From Stenotrophomonas maltophilia R551-3 (GTDB lineage Bacteria; Pseudomonadota; Gammaproteobacteria; Xanthomonadales; Xanthomonadaceae): a DNA stretch of 64,000 nt. Positions 19,202 to 28,429 of the stretch are shown piece by piece. The notes below the pieces were generated by a model that worked only from the letters and a program-made list of their open reading frames with translations, did no database searches and was not told where the DNA came from. Position 1 is the stretch's first letter, and each line of letters begins with the position of its first letter. The translations under genes and the position numbers were made by a program. The stretch lies in contig NC_011071.1 in the NCBI RefSeq assembly GCF_000020665.1, forward strand, positions 3,958,501 to 4,022,500, written 5' to 3'.

Positions 19202-21733
19202 TCAGGCCGCGTAGCGTGCCACGGCTACCGGCTCGGCCTGCAGACGGAAGCGCGATACTGCCACCGCCAGCTGTTCGGCCTGCTCTTCCATCGCGCGTGC
19301 AGCAGCACTGGCTTCCTCCACCAGCGCAGCGTTCTGCTGGGTGGTCTCGTCCATCTGCACTACGGTCTGGTTGACCTGCTCGATGCCCGCCGACTGCTCG
19401 CGTGACGCCGCCGAGATCTCGGCCATGATCTCGTTCACTCGACCGACCTGGCCGACGATTTCCTGCATGGTGCGGCCCGCACCGTGCACCAGCTGCGCAC
19501 CGGCACCGACCTGTGCCACCGAGACGTCGATCAGCTCCTTGATCTCCTTGGCCGCGCCTGCCGAGCGCTGGGCCAACGCACGCACTTCGCTGGCGACCAC
19601 GGCGAAGCCACGGCCCTGCTCACCGGCGCGCGCCGCTTCCACTGCCGCGTTCAGTGCCAGGATATTGGTCTGGAACGCGATGCCATCGATCACCGAAATG
19701 ATCTCGGCAATGCGCTGCGAGGAGGCCTCGATCTGTTCCATGGTCTGCACCACCTGGCTGACCACCTGCCCACCCTCACTGGCGACACCTGCTGCGGAGC
19801 CGGCCAGGGTGTTGGCCTGAAGCGCGTGGTCGGCATTTTGGCGCACGGTGGAGGTCAGTTCTTCCATCGAAGCGGCGGTTTCTTCCAGGTTGGCGGCCTG
19901 CTGCTCGGTGCGACGCGACAGGTCACTGTTGCCGGCGGCAATCTCACCGGCGGCCAGGCGGATGCTGGCGGCCGACTGCTGGATCTGGCCGACGATCCGG
20001 GTCAGCTGCTGCACGGTACTGTTGGCATCGTCGCGCATCACTGCGAACACGCCGCGGAAGTCGCCCTGCATGCGCGCGCTGAGGTCACCAGCGGCAATCG
20101 CGCGCAGCAGCGTCGACAGCTCGGCCAGGTTGTGGTCGCTGACCTCCATCATGGTGTTGAGGGTTTCGACCATGCGGCGGAAATCGTGGTCGAAGCGCAG
20201 GGCGTCGCCGCGCACCGCGAAGTCACCGGCAGCGGCTGCAGCAGCCAGCTGCTGGATCTGATCGTTGATCGCCGCCAGATTGCTCTTGGTGGTGGCCATC
20301 GCGGCGCTGAACACTGCCTTCTCGCCCGGCAATGCTTCCATGTCCACGCTGAGGTCGCCCACTGCGTAGCGCTGCATCACCTCGACCAGGCGCTGGGTGA
20401 CCGCATTGCTGGAGGCCACCAGCTGGTTGCTGTCGGCCACCATGCGGCCGTACTCGCCAGGGAATACAGAGGCGTCCATGCGGTAGCTGAGCTCGCCGGC
20501 ATCGTGGCGACGCGCCATTTCGGACTGCGCGGCCATCACCGACTGCAGCTGGCCGCGCATGCCCTGCATCGCCTCCAGCAGGCGCCCCACTTCGTCATTG
20601 CTGCGCGTCGGCAGCGCACTGTCCAGCTTGCCGGCGGCGACGTCAGAGGCCACGCGCACCGCTTCGGCCAGCGGGCGGATCGCCAACCGGCGCAGCAGCA
20701 CGTAGACACCTGCGCTAAGGGTCAATGCGGCCACCACGCCGACCAGCAGGGTCAGCCACAGCAGCTGGCGCGCCTCTGCCACGATCACCGCATGCGGCAT
20801 CACCACGCCCAGCGCGAAGCGCTGCGGGGCATCGCCCACGCGCAGCGGCACGTACACACGCACATTGCCGGCTGCGTCCGGGGTGAAAGCTTCGAAGCGA
20901 CGATCGGCAGCGATGTCGGCCAGCATGCTGCGGGTCAGTGCATCGCTGCGCGGCTTGCCGATTTCAGCGGCATTGGCCGAGGCCAGCACCACGCCATGGG
21001 GTGAGAGCAGCTCGACGCGGCCGGCGCCCATCGGCGTCAGCGTGGCGAGGTGCTTCTGCAGCGCGGCCAGCGAGAAGTCGACGGTAAACACGCCGAGGAA
21101 CGTACCGTTTTCGACGATCGGCGTGCTCAGCGTGCTCATCAGCACCTGCTGGCCGCCGATGTCATAGGCATAAGGCTCGCTCACCTTCGCCAGCTTGTCG
21201 CGGCTGGGCACCATGTACCAGTCGCCGGAGCCGCTGGCGGTCTCGGTGTAGTCGGTCATCGTCGACTGCTGCGGCTTGCCATCGTGCCAGGCCCAGTAGC
21301 TCATGTAACGACCGGTGGCATCGTGCGCCTCGGTGTCGACGAATTCGGCATCCTTGCCATCAAACGCATCGGCTTCCCACATGGTGCTCTTGCCCAGCCA
21401 TTCAGGATGGGTACGCAGCTGTTCGCCGAGCACGGCGGCCAGGCTGGCGCGGTCGGGCGCGTCACCACGCGCACGCTGGGCCAGCACGGCCTCGACCATG
21501 GCATCGTTGCTGGCGAAAGCCGTGCCAAGGTCGGCCGCGACCTGGCGTGCCTCGGCGGTGGCTTCGCTGGCCATGGTCTGGCGCGAGGCATTGACCAGGC
21601 TGGCGCTGGCTTGGCGATAGATCAGGAACGCGGTCAGGCCGAAGCACAGCAGCGCGATCACGGCGGTGCCGAGCATCAGCTTGTGGGCGATGCTGCCCGG
21701 GCGGCGGGCGGCGACGGAGCGGGAAGAAGGCAT
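19202..21733 (-). CDS. Methyl-accepting chemotaxis protein with periplasmic dCache-type sensor
   Basis: 843-residue chemoreceptor. TM1 (about 17-37) and TM2 (about 330-350) bracket a roughly 290-residue periplasmic domain of dCache type ([21 protein letters not shown] and [19 protein letters not shown] are typical). A HAMP domain and additional HAMP-like repeats follow. The conserved signalling hairpin is [31 protein letters not shown]. No C-terminal CheR-binding pentapeptide is seen. I chose the ATG at 21733; the frame stays open upstream to 21847. Ligand unknown; no che genes adjacent. Confidence 0.9.
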   Translation of the reverse strand: MPSSRSVAARRPGSIAHKLMLGTAVIALLCFGLTAFLIYRQASASLVNASRQTMASEATAEARQVAADLGTAFASNDAMVEAVLAQRARGDAPDRASLAAVLGEQLRTHPEWLGKSTMWEADAFDGKDAEFVDTEAHDATGRYMSYWAWHDGKPQQSTMTDYTETASGSGDWYMVPSRDKLAKVSEPYAYDIGGQQVLMSTLSTPIVENGTFLGVFTVDFSLAALQKHLATLTPMGAGRVELLSPHGVVLASANAAEIGKPRSDALTRSMLADIAADRRFEAFTPDAAGNVRVYVPLRVGDAPQRFALGVVMPHAVIVAEARQLLWLTLLVGVVAALTLSAGVYVLLRRLAIRPLAEAVRVASDVAAGKLDSALPTRSNDEVGRLLEAMQGMRGQLQSVMAAQSEMARRHDAGELSYRMDASVFPGEYGRMVADSNQLVASSNAVTQRLVEVMQRYAVGDLSVDMEALPGEKAVFSAAMATTKSNLAAINDQIQQLAAAAAAGDFAVRGDALRFDHDFRRMVETLNTMMEVSDHNLAELSTLLRAIAAGDLSARMQGDFRGVFAVMRDDANSTVQQLTRIVGQIQQSAASIRLAAGEIAAGNSDLSRRTEQQAANLEETAASMEELTSTVRQNADHALQANTLAGSAAGVASEGGQVVSQVVQTMEQIEASSQRIAEIISVIDGIAFQTNILALNAAVEAARAGEQGRGFAVVASEVRALAQRSAGAAKEIKELIDVSVAQVGAGAQLVHGAGRTMQEIVGQVGRVNEIMAEISAASREQSAGIEQVNQTVVQMDETTQQNAALVEEASAAARAMEEQAEQLAVAVSRFRLQAEPVAVARYAA

Positions 21734-21942
21734 GGAAGGATCCGCAAGGCAGTTCAGGACGACCGGCACCGCGAGGGCACCGCGCAGGCGCGCGATCCAT
21801 CGCGCAGGCCACCGGTCGCCGGGCCGGGCCCAGCGCAGGAAGCGCACCGGGTTAGCGGCCGCCCGCCAACGAGGTTGAGGTGGCCCGCCCGCACATTCCT
21901 GAACGCACTCAGGAACAGCTCAGCAAGCTGTCAGCTGCCGCC

Positions 21943-22836
21943 TCATTCGGCCACGCGGTCCTTGATCCACTGCGCCCTCGGCAACACCTCGATGCTGCCG
22001 GCGGCGTACTGCTGCAGCACGTCATCGGGGCCGAAGCGCGGTTGCCAGCCCAGCAGGCTGCGGAGGCGCGCGCTGTCGTAGACGCGGTCGATGCTCAGCG
22101 GCAACGGCCAGCCCCGGCGTTCGAACTCGGCCAGCAGCTGCGGCGCACGCCGGGCCAGCACCCTGCGCGGTTGGGTCGCCAGCTCAAGGCAATCCTCGCG
22201 CAGGAACGGTGTGGGTGCGCAGGCAATGTAGCGCGCGAAGGCAGCGCCCTCATCGTGCAGCAGCGCGGCATGCGCACTGGCGACATCCCGTGCGTCGATG
22301 CCGCGATGCAGGCGGAACATCGCCATACGCTCGGGCGGCTCCGGAAAGCAGCGACCCATGCGCAGTACACGCACACTGAAGTCCGCGCTCGCCGCCGCTT
22401 CGGCCAGCGCCTCGGCCTGCAGCTTGCTGCGGTGGTAGATGGTGCGTGGCAGCGGCTCGGTGTCTTCATCGATCCAGCGGCACCCACCAGCCACCACCGC
22501 ATGGCCGTACAGCGCGGTGGTACTGGTCAGCACGAAGCGACGGGCACCGGCCTCCCGGGCCGCCGCCAGCAGGTGCCGGGTCGCATCCACGTTGATCTGC
22601 TGGAACACCGCATCCGGCACCAGGCCCACGTGCGGCGCATGCAGGGCGGCGGTGTGGATCACCGCGTCGACACCCTGCACCGCGCGTACGACCGCCTGAT
22701 GATCGGTGACATCGGCGATGATGCGCGTCGTTGCGAACGGGCTGCGATCCAGCCCCACCACTTCATGGGCAGCGGCCAGGGCGCCGAAGATCGCACGCCC
22801 GATCCGCCCGGAACTGCCGGTCAACAGAATCTTCAT
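21943..22836 (-). CDS. NAD-dependent epimerase/dehydratase (extended SDR)
   Basis: 297 residues from the ATG at 22836; another ATG lies three codons earlier. The Rossmann motif is ILLTGSSGRIGRAI, the NAD-adenine Asp is in ADVTDH, and the active-site pattern TSTTALYG...YHRSK carries the catalytic Tyr and Lys. It belongs to the GalE-like sugar epimerase superfamily, but the substrate cannot be read from sequence. It stands alone, upstream of the chemoreceptor on the same strand with a 209-bp gap. Confidence 0.8.
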   Translation of the reverse strand: MKILLTGSSGRIGRAIFGALAAAHEVVGLDRSPFATTRIIADVTDHQAVVRAVQGVDAVIHTAALHAPHVGLVPDAVFQQINVDATRHLLAAAREAGARRFVLTSTTALYGHAVVAGGCRWIDEDTEPLPRTIYHRSKLQAEALAEAAASADFSVRVLRMGRCFPEPPERMAMFRLHRGIDARDVASAHAALLHDEGAAFARYIACAPTPFLREDCLELATQPRRVLARRAPQLLAEFERRGWPLPLSIDRVYDSARLRSLLGWQPRFGPDDVLQQYAAGSIEVLPRAQWIKDRVAE

Positions 22837-22934
22837 TGAGTCCATTCACTCGAAGCGCCCGGGAACTACCGGGATGTTTCGATTCTAGGCACCCCGCATG
22901 TCGTCTGCGATAGGGCACGGTTGCAATTGTGCGT

Positions 22935-23846
22935 TCATCTTGACGATGTCGACGTGGCCAGCAACTGCCGTGCGACGAACAGTGGATCGTCTCCGCCGGC
23001 GACATCAGGCGTGACCCCGGCGCGTTCCCAGTTGCCGCCGGTACGGAGATTGATCGGTTGCCGGTCCGGAATGCTGATCTGATAGCCATCCGGCAGCAGC
23101 ACAGGATCATCGAACATATGTGCGGCACCGCCACTGCGGCTGCCAACGATGCGCGCGCGACCCAGCGCCTGCAACGAATAGGCGACGTATTCGGCAGCCG
23201 AGCCGGTACGGCGGTCGATCAGTACCACCAGCGGCTTCAGGTACGCCGGCAGGCTCGCCGGTGGCAACGGCACCGGCGTACGTCGGCCACGCTGATCCAG
23301 TGCCTGCACCTGGGTGATGTTCGCCTCCAGCAAGGTACGCACCAGCAGGTCGGCGCTGCCGTCATCACCACCGCCGTTCTGGCGCAGGTCCAGCACCAGG
23401 CCATCGGTGTCGGCCAGCAGGGTGAAGGCAGCCTCCAGCTTCGGACGGGCCAGATCGAGCGGATAGAAGGTACTCAGCCGCAGGTAACCGATATTGCCCT
23501 CCAGCACCTTCACCTCGCGCACGCCGGCACCGTTGGCGCGGGCGTCGGCGCGCCAGGCCATCAGCCAGTCCTCCTGTCCGGCGTGGGCATCCACCCGCTC
23601 GACGTGGAAATGGCCATCGAATACGTCCAGGTCCTGGTTCAGGCGCGCGCTGAAGGCCTTCGGATCCGCACAGGTATCGGCGTAGCGCTGTTCGTTCGAC
23701 CAACCACGCAGGGCATCGGCGATGCGGGCACCTTCCACCGCGTCCAGGTACTGCGCCTGTATCGCCGTGGCCGCCGCCTGCAGCACCGCATCCTGTGCCG
23801 GGCAGGAGGCTGCAAGCAGTGCGCCAAGCATCCACGAAACCGCCAT
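22935..23846 (-). CDS. S41-family peptidase (C-terminal processing/tricorn-like)
   Basis: 303 residues, exported: the N-terminus MAVSWMLGALLAASCPAQ is a signal peptide and may be a lipobox-like Cys. The S41 core is visible as IGYLRLSTFYPLD, DGLVLDLRQNGGG and the nucleophile region DRRTGSAAEYVAYSL, with GSRSGGAAHMF after it. No PDZ domain precedes it. I chose the ATG at 23846; a longer start near 23886 would lie inside the operator. Divergent from a MarR regulator that probably represses it. Confidence 0.8.
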   Translation of the reverse strand: MAVSWMLGALLAASCPAQDAVLQAAATAIQAQYLDAVEGARIADALRGWSNEQRYADTCADPKAFSARLNQDLDVFDGHFHVERVDAHAGQEDWLMAWRADARANGAGVREVKVLEGNIGYLRLSTFYPLDLARPKLEAAFTLLADTDGLVLDLRQNGGGDDGSADLLVRTLLEANITQVQALDQRGRRTPVPLPPASLPAYLKPLVVLIDRRTGSAAEYVAYSLQALGRARIVGSRSGGAAHMFDDPVLLPDGYQISIPDRQPINLRTGGNWERAGVTPDVAGGDDPLFVARQLLATSTSSR

Positions 23847-23862
23847 GCCCCACCCCGCATTG

Positions 23863-23888
23863 ATGATATGTAAGTGCTTATATATCAT
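23863..23888. promoter_or_regulatory. Palindromic operator between the S41 peptidase and marR genes
   Basis: 26-bp near-perfect palindrome ATGATATGTAAG-TG-CTTATATATCAT (one mismatched pair per arm) in the 49-bp gap between divergent starts. Its A+T richness stands out, and its size suits a MarR dimer. It probably overlaps both promoters, implying autorepression. Confidence 0.7.
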
Positions 23889-23895
23889 CGCGACC

Positions 23896-24360
23896 ATGGA
23901 TCTCCAACATGCCACCCTGGGCACCCTGCTGCGTGCCCTGCTCGATCAGCTTGACCCGGCCGTCGAGCAGGCCTATCGCGATCTGCAACTGGACTACCGA
24001 CCCCGCTACACCCCGGTACTGCGCACGCTGGTGGCGCAGGGGCCCTGCCGGATCAAGGACCTGGCACTGGCCTGCGGGCTCAGCCATTCCGCACTCAGCC
24101 AGACGGTTTCAGCGATGGTGCGCGACGGCTGGCTGCACTCCGCCGTTGGCGAAGACAGCCGCGAGCGCATCCTGCAGCTGAGCCCGCATGCACTGCAGGC
24201 GCTGCCGGCGCTGCAGGCGCAGTGGCAGGCGACGGCGCGCGCGGCACGCAGCCTGGACATCGATCTCGGGCAGTCGTTGGAGCAGGTGCTCCGCGACACA
24301 CTGCAAGCGCTTGAGCAGCGGCCCTTCGCGCAGCGCCTGCGCGATGGGCGCGTGCGCTGA
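23896..24360 (+). CDS. MarR-family transcriptional regulator
   Basis: 154 residues. The central winged helix-turn-helix is RIKDLALACGLSHSALSQTVSAMVRDGWL, with a wing containing GEDSRERILQLS, flanked by dimerisation helices at both ends. The ATG at 23896 lies 7 bp from a strong palindrome, and the gene is divergent from the S41 peptidase. Likely ligand-responsive repressor of itself and that peptidase. Confidence 0.88.
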   Translation: MDLQHATLGTLLRALLDQLDPAVEQAYRDLQLDYRPRYTPVLRTLVAQGPCRIKDLALACGLSHSALSQTVSAMVRDGWLHSAVGEDSRERILQLSPHALQALPALQAQWQATARAARSLDIDLGQSLEQVLRDTLQALEQRPFAQRLRDGRVR

Positions 24361-24365
24361 CGCGC

Positions 24366-25850
24366 TTACTGCTCCGCCGCCATCTCGATCTCACTGAGGA
24401 AGGTCCAGCTGCCATTGGCCCACCGAAGCTCCAGCGTGCGGCACTGCGCGGCCAGCGGCGCAGCGTTGCCCAGCACGTATTCCTCTTCGGTCGAACCGCT
24501 CAGCCCGGCCTGGGTGAATGGCGCCGACAGCATGCCGATCTTCACGGCGGCGGCGCCCGGCTCGGCACACATCACCTCCACGGCTGTCGGCGTGACGATG
24601 CCCCACCCCGGGCGGGTCATCGTATGCAGGCCGATCCAGTCCACCCGCCGGCGCTGGCCAAGATCGATGGTGATGGCGACGTTGCCATGCACGCCCACCC
24701 AGCCGGCATCCATCGGATTGCGCGGGTCGCCAACCCGGCGATCGAACAGCTCGTGGCCTGTGCTGTCGGGATAGTTCGCATCCGGCGCCACGCTGTAGCT
24801 GTAGGTGGTATGCACCGGATCGACGACGTATGAGGCACCCAGGCCGTACAACCCGCGGTAAGTGTTCATCATCCGTGGCGCTTCGGCATGGCCCTGGCCA
24901 GGGCCAACCACCTCGGACATGTGGAACTGGCTGAGCCAGGCAACGCGCTTGCCAGCCGAACGTGCACTCCACAACTGCTGGTTGATGCGCTGCACCGAGG
25001 CAGACCGGTAGGCGCCGGACAGCCCGTTGCCGGTATCCAGGAACAACGGACTGCCATGGTTGAACAGTTCGATGTCAGCCCACAGACCGCTGGCACCCAG
25101 CGCCGCCGACAGCGCCTGGTAATACGCCTCGGTGGAATGTCCCGGACGATCCCACTGGAACAACCTGGCATGCGAGGCCGCACCGATGCCGTCCTGCCAT
25201 ATCTGCACGTCCACGCCGGTGGCCGTGCGGAACTTCGCCGCAGCGCTGGCCACATTGGCCGGATCGATGCTGGATGACGCCAGGTAGGGCGCGACCATCA
25301 CTGGCCTGGATGGCGTACTGGCTTTGAGGGCAGCAACGATCGCGCGGTAGAAGGACGCGCGGTCGGCAGGTACCTGTGCAGGCTCATCGGTGATGTACCA
25401 ACCCGCGAAGGCCGGATGCGAACCGTACTGCTGGCCCAGCTGGGCCAGCGACTGCGCTGCATCCTGCGCCACCGCCGTCGCGTTCTGGCCCTGCCAGAAG
25501 GTGGCGCATTGCCCCGAGCTGTAGGTGGTGCCGACCACGACCTCCATGCCGCGCGCCGCCGCAGCATCGAGCACTGTGCCGAGTTTGCCGGGGAATCCAG
25601 CGATCCATTCGAAATCCTGCGCGCCGCTGGCGCATCCCACGCCAGCGCGCGTGGCACGGGTCTGGCCGAGGATGATCGTGTCGTTGCCCAGGTCCTGCAG
25701 CTCGTCCAGGAACAGCGGCAACTGCGCGGCCGGCAGCTGCTCATCGCTGGCCGAATAGCCAACGTGGACGAAGCTGCCGGTCAAAAGGTTACTGCCTGCA
25801 TGGGCCGGCGCGGCACATGCGAGCAATACGATCAATCCAATCCTGTTCAT
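24366..25850 (-). CDS. Secreted DUF4434 (TIM-barrel, glycosidase-like) protein
   Basis: 494 residues with an 18-residue signal peptide ending AHAG. The N-terminal two thirds fit the DUF4434 barrel: NLLTGSFVHVGYS, DTIILGQTRATR, FAGWYITDEPAQ (possible acid residues Asp/Glu) and ADIELFNHGSP. The C-terminal third, with HGNVAITIDLGQRRRVDWIGLHT, looks like a discoidin/F5-8-type carbohydrate-binding beta sandwich. Probably an extracytoplasmic glycan-active enzyme; the substrate is not readable. It converges with marR, with only 5 bp between stops. Confidence 0.65.
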   Translation of the reverse strand: MNRIGLIVLLACAAPAHAGSNLLTGSFVHVGYSASDEQLPAAQLPLFLDELQDLGNDTIILGQTRATRAGVGCASGAQDFEWIAGFPGKLGTVLDAAAARGMEVVVGTTYSSGQCATFWQGQNATAVAQDAAQSLAQLGQQYGSHPAFAGWYITDEPAQVPADRASFYRAIVAALKASTPSRPVMVAPYLASSSIDPANVASAAAKFRTATGVDVQIWQDGIGAASHARLFQWDRPGHSTEAYYQALSAALGASGLWADIELFNHGSPLFLDTGNGLSGAYRSASVQRINQQLWSARSAGKRVAWLSQFHMSEVVGPGQGHAEAPRMMNTYRGLYGLGASYVVDPVHTTYSYSVAPDANYPDSTGHELFDRRVGDPRNPMDAGWVGVHGNVAITIDLGQRRRVDWIGLHTMTRPGWGIVTPTAVEVMCAEPGAAAVKIGMLSAPFTQAGLSGSTEEEYVLGNAAPLAAQCRTLELRWANGSWTFLSEIEMAAEQ

Positions 25851-26058
25851 TCTGTACGTCCCTGTCGTGGCCAAGTGAGTGGCGTCGTTGCCCATCCTAG
25901 CAACAGCGGCCGGCACCCCGCCGCGATCACCGGCACGGCTGCGCAATCGCCTACTTCCGCTGCGCCCGCGGCAGCGCGCGCCCAACGCCATTTCAAGCGG
26001 TTGATTCATTCAGCTGCGTGATCGAGCCTGCGCGCACCTTCCCCTTGGAGTTCCTCTC

Positions 26059-27315
26059 ATGCGCACGCCACCGGCACCACTGAGCCTGGACGAACGCAAC
26101 CGCCGCTGGGCCCTGGCCCGCGACATCATGGCCAGTGAGCAGCTCGATGCGCTGGTCGTGCATGGCGATCGGGAAGCCGCCGCCCCCGCCGGCTTTTCCC
26201 CGGACTGCTATTTCACCAACGATCGCCCAGGCTCGATCGTGGTATTCGTCGGCGACGAGCCGCCACGGGTATTCACCTTCGCCTCGTTGATGATCGCCGA
26301 CCACCTCCAGGCCGGCCTGCGCGGCGACCTGCAATGGATCGCGCCCGAGCAGCTGTGGGTAGGAAAGTCCGGTCAGGAAGTCGGCCGCTGGCTGCAGCAC
26401 TGTGGCCTGCACAACGCCCGTATCGGCGTGCTCGGGCTGGAACCATACCCGCCGTTCTACTTCGATGGTGCCATGCCTGCCCGCACCCTGCAGGGCATGC
26501 AGGCCGCAGTACCGGCGGCGCAGTTCGTACCGGTCTACCGTGCGTTCTTCCAGCGCGCCTCGGTGAAGAGCCAGGAAGAACTGGCACTGATCGCTCATGC
26601 TGCCTGGATCGGCGAATCCATGAGCGAGGCACTACGCGCCACCGCCCGCCCGGGGGTCTCCGAAGCCGAGCTGGTCGCCGCAGTCACCGCCACCTGCTTC
26701 GCGCTGGGCGGCTACACCGCCGAAGTACTGCTTGGCTCCGGGCCCGAGTATGTCGGCTGGGGGCCGCCCGCCTGGCAGTACCGTGCACAGGCGCCGCGCG
26801 TGCTGCGCGATGGCGACCTGGTGCTGTCGGAGATCTTCGCGCTGTATGGGCTGATGGAAACGCAGCATCAGGCTGCCGTCGCGATCGGCGAAGTACACGA
26901 TGACATCCATCGCGCCGCTTCCGTGGCACGGACCAGCTATGAAGCCGGCCTGTCCACACTGCGTGTGGGCAACACCTTCGGCGATGTCGTCGATGCGATG
27001 GAAGCACCGCTGCTGGAAGCAGGAGGCTGGCATGTGCACCCGCTGGTCCACAGCCTCAATCCCTACGGGCCCGTTGGCTTCGGCCGTGCGCCAGGCATCG
27101 AGGTGTTGCCGGAGGCCGCGCGCTATGCGCACATCACGCCACTGCCGACGGTGGGGCGCGAGCTCCCGTTGCAGGCCGGCATGTGCTTCGCCTTCGAACC
27201 CAACTGCGCGTTCGGCCGGCACATGGCCAACATCGGCGGCACGGTCATCGTCGGCGAGCACGCCGGCGTAGCCCTCAACGACAACTCCACCTGGTTGATG
27301 CAGGCCGATGCCTGA
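26059..27315 (+). CDS. M24-family (creatinase/Xaa-Pro peptidase-like) protein
   Basis: 418 residues, with an N-terminal creatinase domain and a C-terminal pita-bread fold. Several metal ligands of true prolidases are replaced. The usual Asp pair (LID...SDIT) reads LSEIFALYGLMETQHQ, and the last Glu region reads NIGGTVIVGE, while HPLVHSLNP and CFAFEPNC retain His and Glu. It may therefore hydrolyse a small amidine or amide without metal, as creatinase does. The start has CTTGGAGTTCCTCTC upstream. The stop overlaps the downstream TetR gene by 8 bases. Confidence 0.75.
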   Translation: MRTPPAPLSLDERNRRWALARDIMASEQLDALVVHGDREAAAPAGFSPDCYFTNDRPGSIVVFVGDEPPRVFTFASLMIADHLQAGLRGDLQWIAPEQLWVGKSGQEVGRWLQHCGLHNARIGVLGLEPYPPFYFDGAMPARTLQGMQAAVPAAQFVPVYRAFFQRASVKSQEELALIAHAAWIGESMSEALRATARPGVSEAELVAAVTATCFALGGYTAEVLLGSGPEYVGWGPPAWQYRAQAPRVLRDGDLVLSEIFALYGLMETQHQAAVAIGEVHDDIHRAASVARTSYEAGLSTLRVGNTFGDVVDAMEAPLLEAGGWHVHPLVHSLNPYGPVGFGRAPGIEVLPEAARYAHITPLPTVGRELPLQAGMCFAFEPNCAFGRHMANIGGTVIVGEHAGVALNDNSTWLMQADA

Positions 27316-27982
27316 GTTCATCGCGCACCTGCAGACACCGGCGCGACGGCGGGCGGCTGAGACACGCAGCGAACAGACCCGGACCCGGTTGCTGCAGGCT
27401 GGACTGCAGTTGTTCAGTGCACTGGGAGTGGAAGGCGTGCGCACCCGTCAACTGGTGGATATTGCAGGCTGCAGCCAATCCGCCATTCCCTACCACTTCG
27501 GCGGCAAGCTGGAACTGTATGCCGCCGTACTCAGGCGCGCCGCACAGGCCATCGCTGAACAGCTGCCGCTGCCCGCGGTACCACCCGCCGGTCCACGCCA
27601 GGCCGCACAGCAGCTGCAGCGGCTGATGCGGGCATTCGTGCACGCGCTGCTGGCTGCACCCGATGCAAGTGCGCGGACCCTGTTGCTGGCCCGCGAGCAG
27701 ATCCAGCCGACGGCCGCGTTCGCCCGTGTCCACCATGAGCTGTTCGGGCCTCTGCATGCGGCATTGGCCGAATGCGTCGCTCATCTTCGAGGCGCCGATG
27801 CATCCAGCATGGAGACGGTGCTGCGTACCCACGCACTGCTCGGCCAGGCGATCGTCTTTGCTGTCTCGCACGGCGCCCTGCAGGCGCGGCTTGGAGAAAC
27901 GGCAGCGGCAGCCGACGTGGAGACAATTGCAGCCATCGTCGGCGGTATGGCTCTGGCCGCAGCCCGGGCGGCGCCAGCCTGA
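27308..27982 (+). CDS. TetR-family regulator (CecR-like)
   Basis: 224 residues. The N-terminal HTH (about 22-70) is RTRLLQAGLQLFSALGVEGVRTRQLVDIAGCSQSAIPYHFGGKLELY, the segment AIPYHFGGK being characteristic of the DUF1956/CecR branch. The remainder is a helical ligand domain. The 8-base overlap with the M24 gene implies translational coupling, so it probably regulates that operon. Confidence 0.88.
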   Translation: MPEFIAHLQTPARRRAAETRSEQTRTRLLQAGLQLFSALGVEGVRTRQLVDIAGCSQSAIPYHFGGKLELYAAVLRRAAQAIAEQLPLPAVPPAGPRQAAQQLQRLMRAFVHALLAAPDASARTLLLAREQIQPTAAFARVHHELFGPLHAALAECVAHLRGADASSMETVLRTHALLGQAIVFAVSHGALQARLGETAAAADVETIAAIVGGMALAAARAAPA

Positions 27983-28118
27983 ATGGCCATAACCGTCAAC
28001 CGGATGCGCAGGCCAGGTGAAGGTGGCCTCGAGAATGGCGACCTGGACTTAGCGTGCCATGCCCAAGGATGGGCACCGTCGCCGACTGCGGCGACGCCCA
28101 CGCAACGGGAGACGTCAC

Positions 28119-28418
28119 ATGGCTGACCAGCAACACGGCACCTCCAGTCGGGGTTTCGCCTCGATGGACCAGGGCAAGCAGCGTGAGATCGCTGCCAAGG
28201 GTGGACGCGCTGCGCATGCGTCCGGCAACGCACATGAGTTCAGTCCCGCTGAAGCGCGCGTCGCAGGTCGCAAAGGCGGCGAAGCGATCAGCCGTGATCG
28301 ACAGCACATGGCTGCGATCGGTCGCGAAGGCGGGCATGCGCGCCACGCCAATACGCGGCAGCAGCAGCAAAGCGAGTCCACGACAACGGCAGATGACCCG
28401 AAGCGTCAGCAAGGATGA
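28119..28418 (+). CDS. KGG-repeat general stress protein
   Basis: 99-residue, very hydrophilic protein with the stress-induced KGG repeats, seen here as EIAAKGGRAAH, VAGRKGGEAIS and IGREGGHARH. Relatives (YciG, Bacillus GsiB) are induced by stationary phase or osmotic stress. The Gln/Thr-rich tail is probably disordered. The ATG at 28119 is preceded by CGGGAGACGTCAC. Confidence 0.85.
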   Translation: MADQQHGTSSRGFASMDQGKQREIAAKGGRAAHASGNAHEFSPAEARVAGRKGGEAISRDRQHMAAIGREGGHARHANTRQQQQSESTTTADDPKRQQG

Positions 28419-28429
28419 GTAGCCCGTAG

